A model generated the notes under the pieces. The model ran no database searches and was not told the DNA's origin. It saw nothing but the letters and a program-made list of their open reading frames with translations. From Warburgia ugandensis (taxonomy: Eukaryota > Streptophyta > Magnoliopsida > Canellales > Canellaceae): DNA of 64,000 bases. The stretch lies in assembly GCA_035236585.1 (NCBI GenBank), contig CP141130.1, forward strand, positions 73,479,944 to 73,543,943, written 5' to 3'. Each line of letters starts with the position of its first letter. Position 1 is the stretch's first letter. Of this stretch, positions 54,692 through 64,000 are shown piece after piece. Made by a program: the position numbers and the translations under genes.

Positions 54692-57600
54692 GTGTGATGA
54701 CTAGGGTTTTTAAATGCATTTTTTAAATATAAAACTATTTTCTAATGTAGGATTGATCCCTATTTTATTAAGTTTGTTAAAATGATATAGCAAAAAAATA
54801 TTTTTCTTTTAAATTTATTCTACAAAAACATCAAGTGTCATTTTCTTTTTCAAAATAGAGATTTAACGTTGAAATAAGTGCTACATTTCTGTTGAAAATC
54901 TAGCAAAGTTTCCTCTTTTTTTCTCTCAACATAATGCATTTAATGCATGCTAGCAAATAACTTAATAAAAATTTATTATTATTATTTTAAATATAGAGAT
55001 TCAATCTCCTTTTAGTCACATTTTAAAATACAACTAAAATGTTTCCAAGAATATCCTGTCACAGCTCACATTCCAACTATATTAATTATATATACATGTC
55101 CAGATAAGAAAAGTCATATACTTACATTGCTTATACAGTCTGATAATAATTGTCTTCATCCAAGATTGCATCCTTCTCGAACTACTTTACTTCAAGTCCA
55201 AATCTTCAAAATCCAAAGATATTGTAAACAAACTACAATATCTTAGCAAACTTGTGCTTATGTAGATAGTTTCACGTCTATTTCACTGACTTTAAAATGT
55301 CCAATTACAATAGATATTTCAAATAATTTATAATGAAATTCTAAAGAATAGAATCCATAAATCAACGCTAGTGAATATACATTTGGAATCACATATCAAC
55401 TTAGTATTGCAATTTCATACTAAAACATTTCAAATAATATCTACATAAAACATGCATAACTTTTGTGGATATGTTTTCCAACAATCAAAACCATACCATA
55501 AGATGTACACAAAATACATGGGCAAATAATAAACATATCTGTCCAAGTCATACAAGATATTTGTCATCACATTTAATAAATCAAGTAACATAAGACTATC
55601 AAAATCTCAAAGTAGTAATTAATTAAACCATGATGTCGGCAATCCTAAATCGACAATATCATCATGTGCACATACGCACCTCGACGAACACATCAGTCAT
55701 TTGGTCATGAGTACTCATCTAAAAATCATCAATAGGCTCATCTTATGTGGAGCCACAAAACTGAAATCTCATTGACAATTATGCTCACGACCAGATCACT
55801 AAGTCGTGTCGCTTCAATATCTTGAAAACCAGCCACTGCAGCCTTTGTGGCTGCTAGAGATATGTCTCAAAAGGGTGTCGTGACCACCTCTAGTGGTTGT
55901 CATAGTCAAAAAGTACTAATCCACTTTGGGCTAGGCATCTTCTACTTATAGTGGTCAGAGGCCAATCCATACAACCTCTTAGCACAGTGTCCACTAGCTC
56001 ATTAGCCTAAATAAAGATATATCTCATCTCAAATACAATTAGATCCTATGATATATAAATCATGCAAAACAATGCATTTCTACAACTCATTTCAAAATAT
56101 GAGATTTATGCATCTTGCAAATCATCCAATACTAATGAGTTGTAAACAACACGAACAATTGTAGGTTATAAATACGTTGTACCATCTTTCTTTCAATATC
56201 AAAATATGCATTATGAATTTAAAATCATACATCAACTTCCATGCCTCATTTATAAGTGGTTGCATATTTTACGTGCATAAATAACATAACATGATAAAAT
56301 ACTAATTTCTTATGTGCTTTCAAATTGAGTGCACAATAATCAAATAAAAAGTATAGTCCAATTATTTAAAATCCACATGTTTTTAATAAAGAAGATGACA
56401 TGTTCCAATTCAAATGACAAATAGATGTTAAAACTACCTATCTCTTGTGGTAATTGCATCAGATTCTACAAGCTTTTCCCTTGGCTTTTGCAATAGATTC
56501 AACACTGAGTCTATCCATTTGCGCCTTAATCTATACATCGCATAAAAATTCTATTTTTAACACACACACACACACACACCTAGATATTTAAATCTAATTA
56601 TGATCTAATAGTCTACATGATCCCAGATCATAACACCATTAAATTTCTATAATTTTTTTTCTAAATTATATCTTTAAATCTCATGATCTTAACTATTTAT
56701 CTTATTGACAGTGCTTTACTGGTTGTGAACTGTTGATATCATGATTAATGGTTGCTACATCATCAGATCTGCTTGGCTAACCATCTATCAATAGTCTTTA
56801 GACTAGTAGAATTATAGGTTACTGTTTTCTTGGATTAGCAATCTTAATCTCTTGATCCATGACCAAATCCATGTTTGGATTGCTAGATATAGGGTTTGCG
56901 AGTTACCAATTGTTATAGATTTTTATATTTCAAATGTTAGATCGATCCAACAATTGGATTGTGTTTTATAGTACAAATACAATAACTTACATGTACCATG
57001 TTTGTATATCCAACAATAATTTCAAGGTTAGATCAATGATTTCAAGGTTAGACTTGTCTATGGTTTAAATCGGTAGATCTTGCCTGCGATGATACGATTG
57101 CGTCCAATTTTACTCGAAATTCTTAAATCTCCTATGTTTTACTATGCGTATAACAGTTAACTTGGAATTCAAAGTGATTCAGTGAAAATCAGTAGTAGTC
57201 TTACCTATAAGCACTTAGATCCTTGTCTAATAGGTTATTTGAGAGTCATATCATCACATATCAACACAATCATGACTGTACATCACTGTCAGCTCAGATC
57301 TCTGTTGGATCTTCTTTGATCATGGAAAAACCATAAGGGTTTTAGTATCGCAATGAACATAATGGATAGCTCAAATCTTAAATTCGAGTCATCTACTTCA
57401 CTATACTACTCTAAAACCAATGATATTGTTCATTATCACAAAGCTCTTGTCAATGATGGAAATGGGAGGGGTGAGTTTCAAGGAGGATAAAGTGCAACAA
57501 CTCAAACTCCAATAGTAACAATATTGTTTGCTTGGGCCAAAGCCTCATGATTTTACTCTTCCCCATAGGGAAGAGGGAGAGAGAGAGGGGGAAGGGGGGG

Positions 57601-57993
57601 CGACATTGGCGTCTAATGCGGCCAGCTTAGCTACATGCTGGTTGTTGCTAAAGAAGAGGTAAGTAGGGAAGAGGGGAGGAAGGGAGAGTTGGTGTGGGTG
57701 CAGTAGCTACATTTTATGTTTTTAAAATATATTAATGGGACCCATATGTAAAATTACCAAAATGCCCCTATTAAAAATCATGTAACTTTCTAATTCGAAC
57801 TCCATTTTTCATGTCCTTAGTGTTGTTGGATTTGTTTTTACGAGTACAATCCAATTACTAAGGTTTCAACACTTTAATTGGCTTTTATAAAAAGCTCATT
57901 TATTAAAATTTTAAAACTAAAATTCTACTTTATCCTTTATTTTCAACAAAAATTACATAAAATAAGTTTTTAAAAATTAGGATTATTACATCA
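54692..57993 (-). repeat. Chromovirus LTR copy, about 3.3 kb
   Basis: On the minus strand this LTR starts TGTAATAATCCTAATTTTTA at 57993 and ends CTAGTCATCACA at about 54692. Its last kilobase matches the partial LTR at the right edge (for example CTTGTGCTTATGTAGATAGT in both, plus-strand sense). A (CA)n run lies at 56562-56578 and a hairpin at 55216-55244. Confidence 0.75.
55216..55244 (-). other. Conserved LTR hairpin, second example
   Basis: An 11-bp stem AAGATATTGTA/TACAATATCTT with a 7-base loop, at the place equivalent to the hairpin in the long solo LTR. Confidence 0.65.
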
Positions 57994-58173
57994 CCTTCTA
58001 GGGTGCCTCGAGGGTAGTCTTGATGGGTGGTCCCTGAGGGGGTATGTCAAGTTACAACATGGCAGGGCTAGTTATAAGGGTCTAAGTATCTCTAATGATG
58101 TCAACACATTTTAAAACCGTGTGACTTCGGCCAAAATAGATAATATCACACTGATGGAACCCCGAATGTTACA
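57994..58173 (+). repeat. TRIM-like solo LTR (decayed)
   Basis: Plus-strand phrases GCCTCGAGGGTAGTCTTGAT, GGTGGTCCCTGAGGG, CTAGTTATAAGGGTC, TTTTAAAACCGTGTGACTTC and GGAACCCCGAATGTTACA resemble small plant LTRs, and the second half is related to the TRIM LTR at 18.7-19.3 kb. No interior or second LTR and no target duplication was found. Confidence 0.5.
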
Positions 58174-59025
58174 GAAAGTAGGGGTCATTGGGCAGTTGCC
58201 TTGAATGGTGTCGGTGACTGCTTCAATCGATGCTTAATTGTTATCTTTGTCGGTTGTCGATCAATGATTGAAGAAGAACAGAGAAAGACCAAAAAGAGAA
58301 AGAGGAAAGGGTGAGGCAAAACAAGGGTTCCTTGCAGGTGGTGGCCAAATTTTGTATAGTCGTAGTGGGTGATGATCAATTGGAGCAGAGGGAGAGAAGA
58401 AGAAGAATAGAACAGGGAAGAAGATAAGAGGGCGTTTTAAAGGTTACACACAATAGGATTCATGGTAGCTAGCATGAGCGACATGATTGACGGTGGTAGC
58501 ATTGTTGCGCAGCCGTCAACTTTGACCCAGCTATTTAGATTGAAGAGAAAGGGGAAGAGAGAGATAAGGGGGAACCTATTAGGGTTTTGATTTGAGGGGT
58601 GCTATTTATGAAAAATGGCCCCTCCATTTTAGGAATTTTAATTTCTTAATTTTGGTTTTTATGTTCTTTTAATGGTCTGATTTTGACCAATTATTTCTCT
58701 TGCAATAACATGATTACTATTATTCAGAGATGTCATCAACTTCACTTTCAGATTTCACAAGTGGCCCCCACCAGGTGAATTTGTTAAAATACCCTTCATC
58801 AGAAAAACAACCAAACTTTTTCATCTGTACTCCTCTTTCAACATTCTTAATGTTGTTGGAAAGGCTTTATTGGATACTTTCCAAATATTGATGTTTTGAG
58901 TGTCAACTAATTGTCTTTCAAAAGTTCATTTCCATGATCTTGAACCTTAGAAATTTAAATATGTGTTTGGTTTAAATACTATCTATAAATTATAAAAATA
59001 AAATTTAAAAATTAGGGTTATTAAA
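58174..59025 (-). repeat. Second chromovirus LTR start, truncated
   Basis: Directly beyond the polypurine tract, the minus strand reads TTTAATAACCCTAATTTTTA at 59025, homologous to the LTR start at 57993. A TATA-like CATAAATAGC and a CT-rich leader lie about 400-500 bp in. The segment ends where the TRIM-like repeat begins. Confidence 0.65.
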
Positions 59026-59200
59026 TTCTTCCCCTTGTAGAGGAATTTCATCCTCGAAATTCTTTTCATATTATTCCCCAAACCATTTCAGGTGTTACCT
59101 CATCTCATTTTCTTTCTTTTAGGTAACCTCTTCATTTGGATAGTATTACCAAAATACCTTAACCTATAAAATGATTGTCGTTTTTAGCTTCTATTCCTTT
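59026..59200 (-). pseudogene. Chromodomain and polypurine tract at the pol 3' end
   Basis: The minus-strand frame reads K-L-K-T-T-I-I-L, stop, V-K-V-F-W, stop, Y-Y-P-N-E-E-V-T, stop, K-K-E-N-E-M-R, and further on N-F-E-D-E-I-P-L-Q-G-E-E. This follows the plant chromovirus C-terminus (KTIxLVKVLW…EEATWExExxMR…NFEDE), with key Trp/Arg codons turned into stops. The polypurine tract ACAAGGGGAAGAA (59026-59038, minus strand) overlaps the tail, as usual in this lineage. The chromodomain would guide integration to specific chromatin. Confidence 0.75.
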
Positions 59201-59325
59201 GTTTATAAAATCTAAACGTATTTATCTTAAAGATAAGGTCTAGTTTAAATAAGCTTATATTCCTTTGTGTATAAAATCTAAAGGTATTTTCCTGAAAGAT
59301 TAGGTTTAGTTCAAATGTAGTTGAC
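59190..59325. repeat. 64-bp imperfect tandem repeat
   Basis: TATTCCTTTGT.TATAAAATC and following bases recur about 64 bp apart (about 59192 and 59256), inside the element interior. Confidence 0.75.
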
Positions 59326-60589
59326 ATATTCTCAAGTACATGAGTAGGGTCTGACCTATACTTTCACTACACACAGTAATATTCATATTCATTTATTGTC
59401 AAGTCAAATGTTGCTCTGCGTACTTTCTCACCTCCTCCTTTTAATTCCACTATAACTACTCCAAAAGATTAGGAATATTTTTATTGCATCCAGATGATCA
59501 ATGTATAATGAATGATGTGCCTCTCGAAAGATTTCTTGTTTAAATTAAGCATTTGTCGATGCTACAATTCTTTCATGCATTTGTATACCATCATTTACTT
59601 CTCATGCGAGACTTGGTTCCTTAACTAGAGCTTGTCTTTGCACATTATCTGTATGTATCAAGTTACTTCTTTATAGGGAAACATGTTTTCACTCATCATT
59701 GTAGCAGTTTCTTCTTCAATTTCTAGAAGTTTGATTTAATGTGTCACTTCATACTAATCTTACCTCCAACCTTGTCCACTTAATTAATGGTAAGGTAATA
59801 ATCCTCCAATACTCATACTGTAGTATTCAATAAGGGTTAGGAAATTCCATATTTCTGTCAACATTTCAGATGTTTTCCTATTTCACTTCTGGCTCTACTA
59901 TCATTGGATCAAATGTGATTACTTTTTGAGAAATAACTTGGTTTAGAAGGTCTACTTCCTCTAAGACTTATATATAAGCATTTCTGATATTCCTTCTCAT
60001 ACACATATTATATGTGTGTGTAGATATATATTATAGAAATCATAGTATCATATACAAATTATTAAATTTACTTAAAAAATGTTGGAATACCTGTTCATAA
60101 GATAAATTTATTTAATTGGGATATTTGTCAACATGAACAACATCCTTTTAAGATAGTGGTATTTGTATGCAGTTTTAAATGATAGTCTTTAGATGTCTTA
60201 TTTTGATTTTCATCTGAAGATATCAGGACCTCAAATTAACTTTGTAAAGATTCTAGTTGACCAAGATAGATCAAATAGTCACTTATCTTGAATAGATATA
60301 TTTTATTCTTCATCATGACCCCATTCAAGTACTTACTAGCAATCTAAAGAATTATTAGGATACCGTATGTTACATATTAGCAACTATGTATACAAGATCT
60401 ATCCAACATGACAGATGAAATATTAATAAATCCCATGAGTCAGTCTATTATTCATTAAATACATGGGTATCCATAATATACATTATTTCTATTTAATCAT
60501 TTCATTTGCGAGGAGCTAGATGGGACGAAAGAATTATCAACCCATCTTGTTGTAAACAAGAATGACTGGTGCCTCTTGGTAAAATAATG

Positions 60590-61109
60590 GGTCTAATTAG
60601 GCGTGGCAAATTGGTGTCTGCAAGTCATGTTTGTGTTGTGACGAGACTAACCCATTAGAGTAAATGGGTCAATGCAAATTGACCAGATTAATAATCATGT
60701 CAAGAACCTATGATTCAAATACGACCCGATTATGAAATGAGTTGACACGACTCGTGTAACACAATTAGAAGGATGTACAATAACTAATATAAGATGGTTT
60801 TTCATTATTATAGTAATATAGGATGGTTTATAAAAAATTGTCTTATATTAGATATAATATATGATGATTTTCATCATGATGGGTTAACATGTAGCAAGTT
60901 AGGTGGGTCAACGTGACGGGTGAATAGGTCACTAGTCAAATGGGTCAACATTGGTTGACCCAAACATGAGACGATGTTTGGCGTGTCATTTTCGGGTTGA
61001 CATGAAAATGACACGAACACGATAAGACTCGACCTTAACCTGTTAAATCTGTGTCAAGTTCGAGTCATGTTATAGTGTCATGTCATATTTTGCCTCCCCT
61101 AGGTCTAAT
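60590..61109 (+). mobile_element. hAT-type MITE with perfect 8-bp target duplication
   Basis: The element is 60598-61101 (504 bp). The left end TAGGCGTGGCAAAT and right end (complement TAGGGGAGGCAAAA) form terminal inverted repeats matching at 11 of 14 positions. The exact 8-bp duplication GGTCTAAT flanks it at 60590-60597 and 61102-61109, the length made by hAT transposases. The interior is rich in GGGTCAA/TTGACCC and GACACGA words, as in a widespread plant non-autonomous hAT group. No coding capacity. Confidence 0.93.
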
Positions 61110-62020
61110 GAATTCTAATTTCAACAATTTATCTAATCGTCTCTTAAGACTTTTCAATTACCAAGCATCCTGTAATGATAATTTTTAAGCAAAAAAAGTT
61201 TTGGAGTTTAATTCCACATTGGATACAATTCCTTCATGATTATTCTGGTAATTCTTTGAAACATAATTTTCAATCTTAAATTTCAACACTCAATCGCTTT
61301 CAATATTTAAAATTTATTTTATTCATCTATTTTCTCTCTCTTATACTATAGCAAATCTCTAGCTTGACCTTGTTTAGTCTTTCTCATTCAACTGATTGAA
61401 CTTTCCAATTTGCACAAATCATTCAGAAGTTTTTTAGTTTTGATATTTGGGCTTAATCTATGGACCTTTTCTTTGACTATATGTTAAATCCTTGATCTCT
61501 TTAAACTTACTTCAAGTAGTCTCTTACACAAGCGTTCTATTAATATGTCATACAAAATTTCATAAGAATATGTATTATCTTTGCTTAGACAACACTTTTA
61601 CAACCATGGTAATTAAATCCATGCATTCACACATTTTCATTTCCTTCGTCAAGTTCCATTTAACTCATGATTTATCTCATGATGACATTTACTATAAGTC
61701 ATTTTGACATTAGTAATATATCTTTCTAATTTTGAACATCAAACTTTATATAAGATAGATATTTCAAAATTAACCTCTTCCTAATTACTAAAGATCGCAT
61801 TATTGGGTGCTTTCACTATTCAATGTCTACCGAATATAATCTCTTACATCTTATGCTTTCCTCATAATAAAATCCTCCCTCTTTATCTACTTCCATTAAT
61901 TTCTTTACTTGATTTGTTATAGATAATAAATACTACATGTACACTTTTGATCTAAAGTCAAATAAATATTATGAATTAGATACTTCCAAATAAAGTAGCA
62001 TTGGATCATCTGATAATAAC

Positions 62021-62110
62021 ATTTCCACCAATTCTTTCAATATCATAAGAAATCATTCAAATCTTATTTCCACCAATTCTTTCAATATCACAAGAAATCA
62101 TTCAAATCTT
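62021..62110. repeat. 45-bp tandem duplication
   Basis: Two units starting ATTTCCACCAATTCTTTCAA with a single T/C difference (ATCATAAG against ATCACAAG), a recent slippage in the element interior. Confidence 0.93.
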
Positions 62111-63066
62111 ATTGAGTATATTCATCCTTTAATTTTCTATCAATTTTCTTATCCTCATTGTTATTTTTGGACTATTTTTATGAAATAGTTGCAATGTCTT
62201 CAAATGATATTCACATTTAAATAGAGATAGAACTCTCAGGAGGACTAAGTAGATATTTATTTTATCTTCACTCAATGGTAACAGGCATATTCTAGGGTAT
62301 TTCAGTACATATAAAGACTAATGACAACATATTAAGTTTTATCGATCCCAAGTTCATCATCATAAGCTAGATACTTCCATAATAAACAACATCAGTTAAT
62401 TATAATATCTCAAGAAATCCATGGAACTTATTCTTAATCTATTACTTTTATACTACAGTTGTCTATCTCAAAAACTTATTCATAATCATATATTAAAGTC
62501 ATGATCAAGTTATCATATCATAGATCAAATATTTCCATCTAAAATATCATTAAAGTCTTTTAGCATTAATGCTTTTATCAATTTTCTTATAGTACCATTT
62601 GGATTTAGTCAATTACATCCACTTACATGTTCATATTCATGTCCTAATCCTCTCAACTATATAAGACTTCATTTAATGTGGTTATTTTCTGACCCATTCA
62701 GCATATGTCAAGGTTATCAACTAGAAACATCAATAATATTAGACTATATTCATGTGGTTTACTTTAAGAATCATAATAATCTCATGAGATCACATTGAGT
62801 CACTGTCATAAGTAAGATGAACCTAATTTAGATATGATTGTCATTCTCCAATGTTCAAGTCTTTAGTGAATCTAGCTCATTCTCTACCTCAAAGTATCAA
62901 TGGAAAGGTTGGCATATTTCTAGTTCTCTCTTAGTCAGTATATATTTCATATTCATCGACATTCCCAATGCAAGTCATCTCTATAACAAATATTTAGACA
63001 ATTAATTCTCACTTATTTAACCGTACATAAATTTTAGACAAGCAAGACTAGCAATGAAAGGATAAA

Positions 63067-63082
63067 CTGGGCTATGATACTA
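63067..63082 (-). other. Chromovirus primer-binding site
   Basis: The minus strand reads TAGTATCATAGCCCAG, matching the initiator-Met site TGGTATCAGAGC with two mismatches in twelve, five to six bases inside the right-hand LTR. It fixes the element's orientation. Confidence 0.8.
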
Positions 63083-63087
63083 CAAAG

Positions 63088-64000
63088 TATGATGACTTGG
63101 GTTCTTAAATGCATTTTTTAAATGTGAAAACTATTTTCTAATGCAGGATTGATCTTTATTTTAAAAATCAAGTTTATAAAAATAATGTAGTAAAATAATC
63201 TTTTCTTTTAAATTCATTTTTCAAAAACACCAAGTGTCACACATTTAACACATGCGATGAGAATAACCTAATAAAACAATTTGACTTTTATATAAAAATA
63301 TAACTGGAGATTCAATCTCTTTCCAATCACATTTTTAAATACAAATAAAATGTTCCAAAGAACATTCAATCACAACTCATAGTCCAACTATAATAATTAT
63401 ATATACATGCTTAGATAAGAAAAGTCATACACTTACAATGTTTATATAGTCTGATACACAATTGTCTTCATCTAAGATTACATCCATTTCAAGCTATTTT
63501 TCCTTAGGTCAAATTCTCCAAAATCCTGAGATATTATAAACAAATTACAATATCTTAGTAAGCTTGTGCTTATGTAGATAGTTTCACATCTATTTCACCA
63601 ACTTTAAAAATTCCAATTACAAAAGATATTTCAAGCCATTTACAATGTAGTTCTAAAGAACAAAATGTACATATCAGCAATAGTGAATATACATTTTGAA
63701 ATTACATATCAATTTAGTAACTCAATTTCATACTAAAACATTTCAGATAATATCAATACAAAACATACATAACTTTTGAGGATACATTTTCCAATGATCG
63801 AAACCATTCCATAAGATGTATAATAAAATACCTCTATGCACTTTATAAACATATCTTTCAAAAGTAATCAAGATATTCATCATTACATTTAATAGATCAA
63901 GTAACATAAGATTATCAAAATCTTATAGCAGTAATTGATTAAACCATGATGTCAGCAATCCCAAACCAACAATATCATTATGTGATGCCCCTTGGTGAAT
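63088..64000 (-). repeat. Chromovirus 5' LTR, partial (runs off window)
   Basis: On the minus strand this is the last 0.9 kb of an LTR, aligned with 54692 to about 55680. About 80 bp near the end of the left copy are missing here. A third copy of the hairpin lies at 63528-63556. Confidence 0.8.

Larger units (their letters stand above)
54687..64000 (-). mobile_element. Antisense chromovirus-like (Del/Tekay type) gypsy element, cut by window edge
   Basis: In minus-strand order: LTR end (from beyond 64000 to about 63088), tRNA-Met primer-binding site (63067-63082), an interior of about 4 kb, chromodomain remnant, polypurine tract (59026-59038), then LTR sequence (59025 down to about 54692). 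The two LTR ends align along the full 0.9 kb visible on the right. The interior shows no gag or pol that I can recognise except the C-terminal chromodomain, so it is either a large non-autonomous derivative or extremely decayed. A hAT MITE sits inside. Confidence 0.82.

Noticed and set aside
57494..57560. Another possible TRIM LTR end (antisense CAAACAATATTGTTACTATT)
   Set aside because: The resemblance to the TRIM LTR end is limited to about 45 bases with many mismatches.

Overview
This is non-coding, repeat-dominated nuclear DNA of a flowering plant. The evidence is: four copies of a plant Au-type SINE; Ty1/copia, chromovirus (gypsy) and TRIM retrotransposons primed by initiator tRNA-Met; plant-type LINE fragments; a hAT-type MITE; long (GA)n arrays; and a decayed plant terpene synthase with the intron/exon structure typical of that family. 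A woody, possibly magnoliid, host would fit, but the window does not prove it. I found no intact host protein-coding gene and no tRNA or rRNA gene. The long open frames in the window are (GA)n read-throughs, transposon scraps or chance frames.

Layout. 1-6.4 kb: intergenic DNA with a cluster of Au SINEs and a possible terminal-exon remnant. 6.45-13.5 kb: an old Ty1/copia element with both LTRs, primer-binding site, polypurine tract and degraded gag, protease, integrase, reverse transcriptase and RNase H; its 5' LTR carries about 0.7 kb of extra DNA. 14.5-15.8 kb: an antisense RTE-like LINE remnant with an internal duplication, ending at a (GA)n array. 18.3-24.2 kb: a solo LTR of about 5.3 kb with a perfect 5-bp target duplication, carrying a nested, structurally complete 595-bp TRIM with its own perfect target duplication. 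26-28.8 kb: a deleted gypsy element (LTR, primer site, gag scrap, LTR). 36.6-37.1 kb: an L1-type LINE 3' end running into (GA)n.

42.5-49.7 kb is the most unusual part: a 7.2-kb palindrome whose arms of about 2.3 kb flank a 2.7-kb spacer. The spacer holds exons 4-7 of a terpene synthase pseudogene (three in-frame stops, one frameshift) and lacks everything upstream of intron 3. 52.4-53.3 kb is another antisense LINE tail.

54.7-64 kb is an antisense chromovirus-like element running off the right edge. It has an LTR region with two LTR starts, a chromodomain remnant, polypurine tract, a primer-binding site and part of the second LTR. A hAT MITE with a perfect 8-bp target duplication sits in its interior.

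The genes do not work together as a pathway; the only host gene trace is the dead terpene synthase. The window records nested insertion, LTR recombination, inverted duplication and decay. All alignments were made by eye, so boundaries marked approximate may be off by several bases.
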